Shown piece by piece: positions 18,462 through 26,504 of a DNA stretch of 64,000 nt. A model generated the notes under the pieces. The model made no database searches and was not told where the DNA came from. It worked only from the letters and a program-made list of their open reading frames with translations. This stretch comes from Aureibaculum luteum (GTDB taxonomy: Bacteria > Bacteroidota > Bacteroidia > Flavobacteriales > Flavobacteriaceae). The position numbers were made by a program, and so were the translations under genes. The stretch's first letter is position 1; the number at the start of each line of letters is the position of its first letter. Location: assembly GCF_003449015.1 (NCBI RefSeq), contig NZ_QRGD01000002.1:434001-498000 (forward strand). The letters are read 5' to 3'.

Positions 18462-18498
18462 GTTTATTGTTCCTTAGAATTAATTTAATAAAAAACAC

Positions 18499-18524
18499 TC
18501 CCCTTAGCCCCTCTCAAGAGGGGA
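18499..18524. repeat. CT-rich palindromic element
   Basis: TCCCCTTAGCCCCTCTCAAG followed by AGGGGA; the inner part CCCCTCT/AGAGGGG pairs. It resembles a palindrome class common between flavobacterial genes. Similar worn copies are near 18330, 49980 and 54805. Confidence 0.55.
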
Positions 18525-18531
18525 ATTCCTT

Positions 18532-18600
18532 TGTTATTGCGAGAAGCAACACTGAATTTCCTTCAATTAGTACTTATAGGTTATGCGAGGTGGCAATTCT
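18532..18600 (+). repeat. Dispersed repeat, family B, copy 3
   Basis: TGTTATTGCGAGAAGCAAC at the start and GCGAGGTGGCAATTCT at the end. It runs nearly into the methyltransferase stop at 18612. Confidence 0.75.
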
Positions 18601-18611
18601 ATTCCTTTATA

Positions 18612-19388
18612 CTAAACCCTCACCACAAAAGCCTCTTTCTCTTGTTCTTTTCTAAAGAAAACAATTCCCCAATAGAATGTATCTATACTCACGGTAACAC
18701 TCGGGTGATTTTTAATATACTGCCACGCTTCTGACATGCCTTTGCTCCAGTAAATATCATCAAATATAAAGACAGATTCATTATGAATATGTGGCAAACA
18801 GGCTAGAAAATAATCGATGGTGGCTTGTTTCTGATGGTTTCCGTCAAAATAGATAAGGTCAAAGGTGTTGTTTTTTAACATTTTTGGTAAGGTCTCAACA
18901 AAACTTCCTATCTCTAGATGAATGTATTTTAACCCAAATGCATCAAAGCTATGGGTTGCAATTTGAGCGGTATTAGGGCAACCTTCTAAGGTGATAATTG
19001 AGTTATTCAAATTTGCCATACGCATTGCTGCAGTTGATATACCTAACGAGGTTCCAATTTCTAAAGTGTGTTCAATATCAAAATAGGAGACCAGTCTTCC
19101 TAATAATTGTGCTCTTTTTAGGGTGATACCCGCATTTTTAGCAATATCGGCTACGTTACGTTCCTGTTTATCTAAGGCTTTTGAACCAGCTCCAAAATCT
19201 TTTACAGCGATACTGCTATTATTTTTTAACAATGAACGTCTGTAATCACGAAATTTTGAATACCAAGGTTTACCTGTTTTATCGTAAAAACATTCTGTGA
19301 GTAACTTAAAAACAAAAGGAGAATGCACCCCATGTTGGTTTGTAGATTTAAATAAAAATTTGAAATAAGATTTAATTTGAAATAGCAT
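18612..19388 (-). CDS. Class I SAM-dependent methyltransferase (O-methyltransferase-like)
   Basis: 258 residues. The SAM-binding glycine motif is LEIGTSLGISTAAM, the second strand ends IITLEGCP, and the motif IV region reads DLIYFDGNHQKQAT with the metal-binding-like Asp of O-methyltransferases. A short conserved segment, VKDFGAGSK, precedes the catalytic domain and is characteristic of a Bacteroidota group. No signal peptide or membrane segment. Divergent from wza, with which it shares a 90-bp promoter region. Its methyl acceptor is unknown, and it may or may not belong to polysaccharide synthesis. Confidence 0.85.
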   Translation of the reverse strand: MLFQIKSYFKFLFKSTNQHGVHSPFVFKLLTECFYDKTGKPWYSKFRDYRRSLLKNNSSIAVKDFGAGSKALDKQERNVADIAKNAGITLKRAQLLGRLVSYFDIEHTLEIGTSLGISTAAMRMANLNNSIITLEGCPNTAQIATHSFDAFGLKYIHLEIGSFVETLPKMLKNNTFDLIYFDGNHQKQATIDYFLACLPHIHNESVFIFDDIYWSKGMSEAWQYIKNHPSVTVSIDTFYWGIVFFRKEQEKEAFVVRV

Positions 19389-19418
19389 TTATAGAAGCCC
19401 GTTTAATATTTTAAAGTA

Positions 19419-19426
19419 CAAAATTA
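19419..19426 (-). promoter_or_regulatory. Putative -7 box of the methyltransferase gene
   Basis: TAATTTTG on the minus strand fits TAnnTTTG, 31 bp before the start at 19388. Confidence 0.45.
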
Positions 19427-19448
19427 AGGATAATAGAGATTTTAAAAT

Positions 19449-19456
19449 TATATTTG
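19449..19456 (+). promoter_or_regulatory. Putative -7 box of the polysaccharide locus
   Basis: TATATTTG matches TAnnTTTG and lies 21 bp before the wza ATG. It is the likely main entry promoter for wza-wzc and perhaps further genes. A -33 TTG at the usual spacing was not found. Confidence 0.5.
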
Positions 19457-19476
19457 CCGACAAGTTAAAAAAACTA

Positions 19477-20268
19477 ATGCTACGTAACATTTTAATCATA
19501 ATAAGTTTAGGTGTATTAATAAGTTCTTGTATTCCTAAAAAAGAGTTGACCTATTTTCAAGGAGAACCTTCTGCGAATAAAGAGGTGTATAAAATCTTAA
19601 ATGAACCTTATAAATTGCAGGTTAATGACATTTTAGATATAAAAATAAAAGCCGATAACGAAACATTAGTGGCTTTATTTAATCAGTCAGAAAGCCAAAC
19701 CATTGGTAATTCAGGTCAAGTTAGTGCAGATCAATTTTATTTAAGTGGTTATACTATAGACCGACATGGGAATATTAGATTCCCCTATATAGGAGAAATA
19801 AATGTATTGGGCTATACGGAGAAAGAAGTGCGAGAAAAGATAGAGACTGAATTATCTAAATATTTTAAAGATCTAGATGATGTTTTTATCACCGTTAAAT
19901 TAGCGGGCATCCGTTTTACCGTATTGGGTGAAGTTTCTAGTCCGGGTCCCATAGTTTTATTTCAAAATCAAGTAAACATTGTAGAAGCCATTGCCAGTGC
20001 AGGAGATATAGAAATTACAGGTGACCGTAAAAGAGTAACTATTGTGAGAAAACAGATAGATGGAACTAAAAAAATAATGTTGGATTTAACAGATATAAAT
20101 GTTTTTTCTTCCGATGATTTTTATGTACAATCTAACGACATTATTTATATTGAACCCTTGAAGCAAAAATCATGGGGTACAGGTACTACGGGTGTACAAA
20201 CCTTTACGACCATAGTGTCTGTATTGTCTTTTGTGACCACCACCATTTTATTAGCTAAAACTTTATAA
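19477..20268 (+). CDS. wza: Polysaccharide export outer-membrane lipoprotein (Wza-type)
   Basis: 263 residues. The lipoprotein signal ends LISSC with Cys18. A Poly_export domain follows (about 45-145, with LQVNDILDIKIKA and GYTIDRHGNIRFPYIGEI), then an SLBB-type domain (about 150-225, with FTVLGEVSSPGPIVLFQ). The C-terminal hydrophobic segment (about 243-261) would form the outer-membrane helix barrel of the translocon. It exports the polysaccharide made by the downstream genes together with the kinase Wzc, whose gene begins 6 bp later. Shorter than E. coli Wza (about 380) but normal for Bacteroidota. Confidence 0.95.
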   Translation: MLRNILIIISLGVLISSCIPKKELTYFQGEPSANKEVYKILNEPYKLQVNDILDIKIKADNETLVALFNQSESQTIGNSGQVSADQFYLSGYTIDRHGNIRFPYIGEINVLGYTEKEVREKIETELSKYFKDLDDVFITVKLAGIRFTVLGEVSSPGPIVLFQNQVNIVEAIASAGDIEITGDRKRVTIVRKQIDGTKKIMLDLTDINVFSSDDFYVQSNDIIYIEPLKQKSWGTGTTGVQTFTTIVSVLSFVTTTILLAKTL

Positions 20269-20274
20269 TACATA

Positions 20275-22746
20275 ATGAAGCAATTAGATAAATTTGATCT
20301 TAATGATATAAAATCTTTTGACATCAAGGAATACATCTTTAAAGTACTTTCACATTGGAAGCTGTTTTTAATTATGTTATTTTTAGGAGTGCTTATTGCG
20401 TTTTATGTGAATAAACGGGCAGTACGTTTGTATAGCCTAGATAGTATTATCACCGTTAAAGAAGAGCAAAATCCGCTATTTAATTCTAGCACAAATATTG
20501 CATTTAATTGGGGGGGGCCTAGTGATAAGGTGGAGAATATTATTACCATATTACAATCGAGAACCCATAACGAAAAGGTGGTCAGAAAATTAGAGTATTA
20601 CATCAATTATTTACAAGATGGGAGCTTTAGAAAAGAAGATGTATATGGCAAAGTGCCCTTTTCCATTACTATGGATACACTTAGTTATCAACTTTTAAAT
20701 ACGCCCATAAAATTAGAATTTTTAGAAAATAACGAAGTCTTAGTCACTACAGATTTTGAGGAAGAGAAATTCACCTTAATAAATTACCATAATAATACTA
20801 AAGAAAGTTATACCACGGATAAAAAGACTTATTCTGAAACTTTTAAATTGAGATCAATTGTAAAATCACCTTTTTCTGAATTTAACGTAAAAATGCCTTT
20901 TTCTGAATTTAGAATAGAACCTAAAAGACCAAACTCTAAATTATCTAATGCTACCTATTATATCCTATTTTCAGATTTTAATGGAACGGTTAAAAAATAT
21001 CAAAATATAAAAGTAGGGAGTAAAAAGGACGGTACTTCAATAATAGAATTGGTATTGACAGGTGCAAATAAAAAGAGAATTGAAGATTATATCAATACTT
21101 CAGTAAAAGTGTTAGATAAGGATCAGCAAAAACAAAAAATTGAATATGCCCTGAGAACAAAAAAATATATTGATACGGTTTTTCATGATGCGGCTACAAA
21201 TCTTAAAAAAATTGAAGAAGATTTAGGGAACTTTAAACAACAAAGCGGGGTTTATGATTTAAGTTCGCAGGGTCAAAGCCTATTAGAAGGCGTTACTGAA
21301 TTAGACAAGCAGCAGCAAGAAGTAAATGATAGGTTGCAGTATTATGACAGTTTAGAACGTTATATTACTTCTAATGATGAAATTGGTCAAGACATCCCCG
21401 CACCTGTAAATTTAGGTATTGAAGATGCTAATATTGCTAAAAACATTGTAGAGTTAGTAGAGCTGTCTAAACAAAAAAAGAACTTAGAACAAACGGTAAC
21501 ACCAGATTATCCTCCATTAAAAAACATAAAAGACAATATTGATATAACTCGAAATGTGGTGTTGGAAAATTTGTCCAATTTAAAAAGTCAAACCATAACC
21601 AACCTGAATAATATTAAACGCAGAATGGGGACGTTTAATTCTAGATTAAATACCTTACCAAAAAAAGAACAAGGGTTAATTAAATATGAACGTAATTACA
21701 ACATAACGGCTACGAATTACGAATATTTAAAGCAAAAACAATATGAAGCAGGTACAGCTATTGCGGCAAATGTTTCTGATATAAAAATATTAGATAAGGC
21801 AAAAGATGTAGGGCAAGGCCCAATTACGCCAAATACGCTATTTAATTATTTAGTGGGAGCTTTATTAGGGCTTGGGTTACCGTTTGTTTATATCTTAATT
21901 AAAGAAGCTTTAAATAATAAAATTGTTACTGTTGAAGAGATTGAAAAAGCCTATAAAATTCCTGTATTAGGGGTTATAGGCAGTGGAAAAATAGAAAGCT
22001 ATTTAGCCGTGTTTGATAGTCCAAAATCATCGTTGTCCGAATCCTTTAGAGCCTTACGGTCTAATATCCAGTTCTTATTTAAAAAAGGTGGTAACTCTAA
22101 AACTGTGGTGATTACATCTTCCGTGAGTGGAGAAGGTAAAACCTTATGTTCCATAAATATGGCATCGGTTTTTGCCATGAGTGATAAAAAAACTATTTTA
22201 ATTGGGTTGGACCTTAGAAAACCAAAATTACATGACGATTTTGATGTGAGTAACGAAACGGGAGTGGTAAATTACCTAATTGGTCAAAAAGAATTGTGTG
22301 AAGTGATTCAAAAGACAAGGATTCCAAATTTAGACATCATCACTTCAGGTCCTATTCCACCTAACCCGTCTGAGTTATTGATTAGTGACCAGGCTGAAGA
22401 AATGATGGTGTATTTAAAAGAAAATTATGACTATATTATCATAGATACACCTCCAGTAGGCTTAGTAGCTGATGCAATTGAACTCTTTAAATATGCTGAT
22501 GCCATTGTTTATATTATTAGACAAAACTATACCCAACGTGGTATGCCTAAGATGATTGATGATAAATATATAAATGGAGAAGTGAAGAATATTAGTTATG
22601 TATTAAACGATTTTAAAATTAAAGATACTTATGGTTATGGCTATGGCTATGGTTACGGCTATGGTTATGGTGGTTATGGAAAATACCAGAACGGTTATCA
22701 TGCTAACGAAAAGGAGTCTTGGTTAAAAAAGTTATTTAAAAAATAA
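20275..22746 (+). CDS. wzc: Polysaccharide co-polymerase / tyrosine autokinase (Wzc-type)
   Basis: 823 residues. A Wzz domain starts with a membrane helix (about 31-46). Long coiled-coil segments (about 290-480) extend into the periplasm, and a second membrane helix (about 524-544) leads into the cytoplasmic BY-kinase domain. Kinase motifs: Walker A SGEGKT (about 617-623), A' ILIGLDLRKPKL, Walker B YIIIDTPPVGL. The C-terminus carries a tyrosine cluster made of alternating Gly-Tyr (about 785-803), the autophosphorylation tail. It controls chain length and export with Wza. No Wzb-type phosphatase gene is adjacent. Eight consecutive G bases encode W79-G80-G81 and could slip. Confidence 0.96.
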   Translation: MKQLDKFDLNDIKSFDIKEYIFKVLSHWKLFLIMLFLGVLIAFYVNKRAVRLYSLDSIITVKEEQNPLFNSSTNIAFNWGGPSDKVENIITILQSRTHNEKVVRKLEYYINYLQDGSFRKEDVYGKVPFSITMDTLSYQLLNTPIKLEFLENNEVLVTTDFEEEKFTLINYHNNTKESYTTDKKTYSETFKLRSIVKSPFSEFNVKMPFSEFRIEPKRPNSKLSNATYYILFSDFNGTVKKYQNIKVGSKKDGTSIIELVLTGANKKRIEDYINTSVKVLDKDQQKQKIEYALRTKKYIDTVFHDAATNLKKIEEDLGNFKQQSGVYDLSSQGQSLLEGVTELDKQQQEVNDRLQYYDSLERYITSNDEIGQDIPAPVNLGIEDANIAKNIVELVELSKQKKNLEQTVTPDYPPLKNIKDNIDITRNVVLENLSNLKSQTITNLNNIKRRMGTFNSRLNTLPKKEQGLIKYERNYNITATNYEYLKQKQYEAGTAIAANVSDIKILDKAKDVGQGPITPNTLFNYLVGALLGLGLPFVYILIKEALNNKIVTVEEIEKAYKIPVLGVIGSGKIESYLAVFDSPKSSLSESFRALRSNIQFLFKKGGNSKTVVITSSVSGEGKTLCSINMASVFAMSDKKTILIGLDLRKPKLHDDFDVSNETGVVNYLIGQKELCEVIQKTRIPNLDIITSGPIPPNPSELLISDQAEEMMVYLKENYDYIIIDTPPVGLVADAIELFKYADAIVYIIRQNYTQRGMPKMIDDKYINGEVKNISYVLNDFKIKDTYGYGYGYGYGYGYGGYGKYQNGYHANEKESWLKKLFKK
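20510..20517 (+). repeat. Homopolymeric G8 tract inside wzc
   Basis: Eight G residues in a strongly AT-rich genome, within codons 79-81. Gain or loss of one base would end Wzc early. No other G tract this long was noticed; the next longest is six, upstream of the lipoprotein at 52.7 kb. Confidence 0.85.
22629..22680 (+). repeat. Short tandem repeat encoding the Gly-Tyr tail of Wzc
   Basis: Hexanucleotide units of the form TATGGY are repeated about eight times, encoding alternating Tyr and Gly. The unit is in frame, so copy-number change would alter the number of phosphorylatable tyrosines without frameshift. Confidence 0.8.
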
Positions 22747-22890
22747 TTTTTTGCAATGTTAAACGTTGGGTTTCAAGAATAAAGTATAACATAAGCATAG
22801 GGGGAAGTTTTAAAGATTGGCACAGCATATTTGAAAAGTTAGAAGTTGGAAGTTGGAATGATTAGAATTGGCATTCTAATAACATTTATG

Positions 22891-22959
22891 AGATTGCGAC
22901 GTCGCATAGTATATAAGTGCTAATTGAACAAAATTCTATTATGCTCCTCCCAATGACAA
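22891..22959 (-). repeat. Dispersed repeat, family B, copy 4 (inverted)
   Basis: On the minus strand it begins TTGTCATTGGGAGGAGCATA and ends TGCGACGTCGCAATCT, so it faces copies 1-3. Together with them it brackets the methyltransferase, wza and wzc genes. Confidence 0.7.
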
Positions 22960-22979
22960 TTATAAAATGACAAAATAGT

Positions 22980-24281
22980 ATGAAAGAAACTAAAATTGCA
23001 ATTATTGGTTTAGGATACGTAGGTTTACCTTTGGCTGTTGAATTTGCGAAGAAATACCAAGTAGTAGGGTTTGATATCAATACCAAGAGAATTAATGAAT
23101 TAAAAGGAAATAATGATTTTACCTTAGAAACGTCTTCCGAGGAGTTAGAAGGAGTAAACGTTACTTCCTTAGAAAATTTAAAAGTCTCAAAAACGGGACT
23201 TTGGTTAACAGATGAATTGTCTGACATTGAAATGGCTAATTTTTACGTGGTTACGGTACCTACTCCAGTGGATAAAAGTAACAGACCAGACTTAACACCG
23301 TTATACAAGGCTAGTGAAACAGTAGGTAACGTATTGTCTAAAGATGATGTTGTTGTTTATGAATCAACCGTTTTTCCTGGGGCAACGGAAGATGAATGTA
23401 TTCCAATTTTAGAAAAAGTTTCTGGCTTGGTTTTTAATAAAGACTTTTATGCTGGGTATTCACCAGAAAGAATTAATCCGGGAGATAAATTACATACGGT
23501 TACCAAAATATTAAAAGTTACTTCTGGCTCAACTCCAGAAATAGCCACATATATTGATAATGTTTATAAATCTATCATTGTTGCAGGTACACATTTAGCA
23601 CCATCTATAAAAGTGGCTGAAGCGGCTAAAGTAATCGAGAATTCACAACGTGATGTTAATATTGCATTTGTGAATGAGCTGTCAAAAATATTCCGTTTAA
23701 TGGGAATTGATACGCTAGAAGTATTAGAAGCAGCCGGAACCAAATGGAATTTCTTACCCTTTAGACCGGGCTTAGTTGGTGGACATTGTATAGGTGTAGA
23801 TCCGTATTATTTGGCTCAAAAAGCTATGGAATTAGGGTATAATCCTGAAATTATATTAGCGGGTAGACGCTTAAATGACAGCATGGGACCTTTTGTAGCA
23901 CAAGAGTCTGTAAAAATGATGATTAAAAAGGGAATTCCTATCAAAGAATCTAATGTATTGGTATTAGGAATCACTTTTAAAGAAGACTGTCCTGATATTA
24001 GAAATTCAAGAGCTATTGATATTGTTCGCGAATTTGAGTCATTTGAAGTAAATATTGATGTCTTTGACCCATGGGCTACTGCAGCTGAAGTAAAACATGA
24101 ATATGGTATTGATTTAATTGTCAATGAAAGTGATATTAAGAAAAAATATGATGGTGTAGTAATAGCCGTATCTCATAAGGAATTTAAAGTATTAGACCTT
24201 TCTAAGTATTGTGCAACTGATCATATTGTTTTCGACGTAAAAGCAACGTTACCAAAGGATAAGTCGGATAGTCGTCTATAA
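22980..24281 (+). CDS. tviB: UDP-N-acetylhexosamine 6-dehydrogenase (TviB/WbpO-like nucleotide-sugar dehydrogenase)
   Basis: 433 residues. The NAD-binding motif is GLGYVG (10-15), the central domain reads STVFPGATEDE and YSPERINPGD, and the catalytic cysteine is Cys270 in GGHCIGVDPYY. FKEDCPDIRNSRAIDIV in the C-terminal domain is typical. Over its length it resembles the Vi-antigen enzyme TviB more than UDP-glucose dehydrogenases. It should therefore oxidise UDP-GlcNAc (or GalNAc) to the uronic acid, feeding an acidic sugar into the polymer. Conversion to UDP-GalNAcA by the downstream epimerase is plausible. UDP-ManNAc made by wecB could be an alternative substrate, but the similarity argues for TviB. 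Confidence 0.9.
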   Translation: MKETKIAIIGLGYVGLPLAVEFAKKYQVVGFDINTKRINELKGNNDFTLETSSEELEGVNVTSLENLKVSKTGLWLTDELSDIEMANFYVVTVPTPVDKSNRPDLTPLYKASETVGNVLSKDDVVVYESTVFPGATEDECIPILEKVSGLVFNKDFYAGYSPERINPGDKLHTVTKILKVTSGSTPEIATYIDNVYKSIIVAGTHLAPSIKVAEAAKVIENSQRDVNIAFVNELSKIFRLMGIDTLEVLEAAGTKWNFLPFRPGLVGGHCIGVDPYYLAQKAMELGYNPEIILAGRRLNDSMGPFVAQESVKMMIKKGIPIKESNVLVLGITFKEDCPDIRNSRAIDIVREFESFEVNIDVFDPWATAAEVKHEYGIDLIVNESDIKKKYDGVVIAVSHKEFKVLDLSKYCATDHIVFDVKATLPKDKSDSRL

Positions 24282-24311
24282 ATGTCGATACGAGAGAAAC
24301 AAATTTACAAA

Positions 24312-24420
24312 TGTCATTCAGCCTGTGCTGAACTTGTTTCAGTAAGGGAAGTGTAACGGAGCGAAGAATCCGCTAGATTGGAGTTAAAATTTGACAGATT
24401 CCTCCTACGTCGGAATGACA
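24312..24420 (+). repeat. Palindromic dispersed repeat, family A, copy 1
   Basis: Begins TGTCATTCAGCCTGTGCTGA and ends CGTCGGAATGACA, giving inverted ends TGTCATTC/GAATGACA. GGAGCGAAGAATCC and CAGATTCCTCC inside also pair. Its first 35 bases are identical to 24806-24840. Confidence 0.85.
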
Positions 24421-24448
24421 GGTATGCGTAATATAAAAAACGGTATTT

Positions 24449-24775
24449 ATGAACATCGGTACTAAAGAAATTCACTCATACCATGTATACATAATCACAA
24501 ATAAAAATAAAACAGTTCTGTACATTGGCGTTACAAATCATTTATCAAGACGATTATTTGAACATTCAGAAAATATTAAATTAAATAAAAAATCGTTCGC
24601 CTCAAAATATAATTGTGAATATTTGTTATATTTCGAGAAGTTTACTTGGATTCAAGAAGCAATTGGAAGAGAGAATGAAATAAAAGGTTGGAGTAGGAGT
24701 AAAAAAGAGACATTAATAAAGACAATTAATAAAAATATGGAATTTTTAAATGATTTTTTTTCGTATCAATTGTAA
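24449..24775 (+). CDS. Small stand-alone GIY-YIG nuclease family protein
   Basis: 108 residues, almost entirely one GIY-YIG domain of the UPF0213/YhbQ-like kind. The first motif is HVYIITNKNKTVLYIG (about 12-27), the conserved arginine is in LSRRLFEH, and the late glutamate is in GRENEIKGW. All core catalytic positions seem present. The gene does not fit the surrounding polysaccharide genes. It is bracketed by family-A repeats in the same orientation, 28 bp before its start and 30 bp after its stop. This suggests it moves with, or acts on, these repeats, which is inference only. Confidence 0.9.
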   Translation: MNIGTKEIHSYHVYIITNKNKTVLYIGVTNHLSRRLFEHSENIKLNKKSFASKYNCEYLLYFEKFTWIQEAIGRENEIKGWSRSKKETLIKTINKNMEFLNDFFSYQL

Positions 24776-24805
24776 TTGTCAATAGGTTTAGATCATAATA
24801 GCATC

Positions 24806-24965
24806 TGTCATTCAGCCTGTGCTGAACTTGTTTCAGTAAGCGAAGTGAACAAATATAGAACTGTCATTCAGAGCGAAGTGAAACGCAGCGAAGAATCTCA
24901 CAATCGGAGCGTTAGATTTTAAACAGATTCCTCGTCGCTCCTTGGGTCGCTCTGTCGGAATGACA
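24806..24965 (+). repeat. Palindromic dispersed repeat, family A, copy 2 (composite)
   Basis: A partial unit (starting at 24806, same first 35 bases as copy 1) is followed by a complete one (24862-24965) with inverted ends TGTCATTC/GAATGACA and long internal pairing (AGAGCGAAG with TCGCTCT, AAGAATCT with AGATTCCT-like arms). Confidence 0.85.
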
Positions 24966-25039
24966 ATTAGTGAGATTCTCGGAACGGGACAGGCTCGATA
25001 ATCAATAAAATATCATTATAAAAAATAGTTATACTAATA

Positions 25040-26098
25040 ATGAAAGAAAATATAAAGGAAAAGGTCCTCGTAACCGGAGCTGCAGGCTTCATAGGCTACC
25101 ATTTATCCAAATTATTGACAAAAAATGGGTATGATGTTGTTGGTATAGATAATATTAATGATTATTACGACCAAAACTTAAAATATGCGAGGCTTGAAGA
25201 TTTAGGCATTGCACGAGATAAAATAGCGGACAACATTCCAGTTAAAGGAGACATTAGTTTTGTGAAGCTCGACTTGAAAGATAAAGAAAACTTGATGCAA
25301 CTTTTTAAAGAAGAAAAGTTTGATTATGTGGTTAATTTAGCAGCTCAGGCAGGGGTACGGTATTCTATTGAAAATCCTCAAACGTATATTGACAATAACA
25401 TTACTGGTTTTTTAAACATCTTAGAAGGCTGTAGAAACTATCCAGTAAAGCATTTAGTATATGCATCATCAAGTTCTGTTTACGGTCTAAGTGAAGAAAT
25501 ACCATTTAAGGAAGATAGCCATACGGATCATCCAATTGCAATCTATGCGGCAAGTAAAAAAGCTAATGAAATGATGGCACATTCGTATTCCCATTTATTT
25601 GGAATTCCTAGTACTGGTTTACGTTTCTTTACGGTGTATGGCCCGATGGGTAGACCCGATATGGCCTTATATTTGTTTACCAAAGCAATAGTAGAAGACA
25701 AGGAATTTGATGTGTATAATCATGGAAACATGAGTAGAGATTTTACCTATGTTGCTGATATTGTAGAGAGTATAAAAAGGTTACTACCCTTAGCTCCTAT
25801 GGCTAATAATCCTAATTTTGACCCTAAAAAACCCATTCCATCGTCTAGTTCAGCCCCTTATCAACTCTTTAATATAGGTAATAATAGTCCGGTACAATTG
25901 ATGGATTTTGTTAAAGGTGTAGAAAAGGCATTAAACAAAAAGGGTAAGATTAATTTAAAACCGATTCAACCAGGTGATGTACCTAGTACCTATGCTAATG
26001 TTGAAAGTTTATTTGATTACATCGATTTTAAACCATCAACCCCCATTCAAGAAGGTATTGATGCCTTTGTGGCAAAGTATTTGGAAATGAACACGTAA
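25040..26098 (+). CDS. NAD-dependent UDP-uronate 4-epimerase (CapI/LpsL-like)
   Basis: 352-residue extended short-chain dehydrogenase/epimerase. NAD motif GAAGFIG (13-19); NDYYDQNLKYARL near the N-terminus is the hallmark of UDP-glucuronate 4-epimerases. Catalytic SSS in YASSSSVYG and YAASK with Tyr169/Lys173. The C-terminal region reads RDFTYVADIVESIKRL. It lies downstream of the TviB-like dehydrogenase and probably epimerises its product (GlcNAcA to GalNAcA), or UDP-GlcA to UDP-GalA; the pairing makes the first plausible but does not prove it. A terminator-like hairpin follows about 215 bp after the stop. Confidence 0.88.
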   Translation: MKENIKEKVLVTGAAGFIGYHLSKLLTKNGYDVVGIDNINDYYDQNLKYARLEDLGIARDKIADNIPVKGDISFVKLDLKDKENLMQLFKEEKFDYVVNLAAQAGVRYSIENPQTYIDNNITGFLNILEGCRNYPVKHLVYASSSSVYGLSEEIPFKEDSHTDHPIAIYAASKKANEMMAHSYSHLFGIPSTGLRFFTVYGPMGRPDMALYLFTKAIVEDKEFDVYNHGNMSRDFTYVADIVESIKRLLPLAPMANNPNFDPKKPIPSSSSAPYQLFNIGNNSPVQLMDFVKGVEKALNKKGKINLKPIQPGDVPSTYANVESLFDYIDFKPSTPIQEGIDAFVAKYLEMNT

Positions 26099-26313
26099 TG
26101 TAAATTATCATTGTTTATTTTATTAAAATGGCGAAGCCGTGAAAAATACAATTGAATATCACGTTGAATTACATTTCAATCAAAAATAGCCAGATTGAAT
26201 GTTACAGTTATTTCAAGACTAAATTTTTAATGTCTGAAATATACAGTTAAATTGGAAGAAGGTATTCAAATATTCGAAGACTAATATTTGGAGATAAGTA
26301 TTTTTTAAACTAC

Positions 26314-26346
26314 GTCAAGGATAGAACTATCGTCCTTGGCTTTTTT
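26314..26346 (+). terminator. Rho-independent terminator
   Basis: GTCAAGGA pairs with TCCTTGGC (one G-T pair) around a loop that can pair further (TAG/CTA), immediately followed by six T. It would end transcription from the wza-to-epimerase part or from the gene whose relic follows. Confidence 0.75.
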
Positions 26347-26417
26347 AATTGTTAATTAATATGTTAATTCCCCGCTATAATACCAAGATATAATACTGTT
26401 TTTTACTTTTTAAAATT

Positions 26418-26425
26418 TATATTTG
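26418..26425 (+). promoter_or_regulatory. Possible -7 box ahead of the central polysaccharide genes
   Basis: TATATTTG fits TAnnTTTG. It lies just after the terminator and about 290 bp before the flippase, upstream of the relic, so it may have served the lost gene and now drive the central block. Confidence 0.35.
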
Positions 26426-26504
26426 CAAATATATGGGATTGATGGTTACCCTGTTTATTCACTAATAAAAAAGATGCAAATAAGTTGTTGGGCGATTTGA
26501 ATGA

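Larger units (their letters stand above)
18201..18611. other. Repeat-filled intergenic region, no gene
   Basis: Between the importer operon and the methyltransferase lie three family-B repeats in the same orientation and two CT-rich palindromes (about 18330-18352 and 18499-18524). The open frames here only translate the repeats, so no gene is called. Confidence 0.75.

Noticed and set aside
18392-18734. Open frames on the plus strand between the importer and the methyltransferase
   Set aside because: They translate the family-B repeats and the antisense of the methyltransferase; similar peptides appear at every repeat copy.
22886-23227. Minus-strand open frame of 113 codons
   Set aside because: Its end translates a family-B repeat and the rest is antisense to the TviB-like dehydrogenase gene.
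26269-26352. Short open frame reading NIRRLIFGDKYFLNYV, vaguely like a sugar-transferase end
   Set aside because: The similarity is too weak and the stretch coincides with the terminator hairpin.
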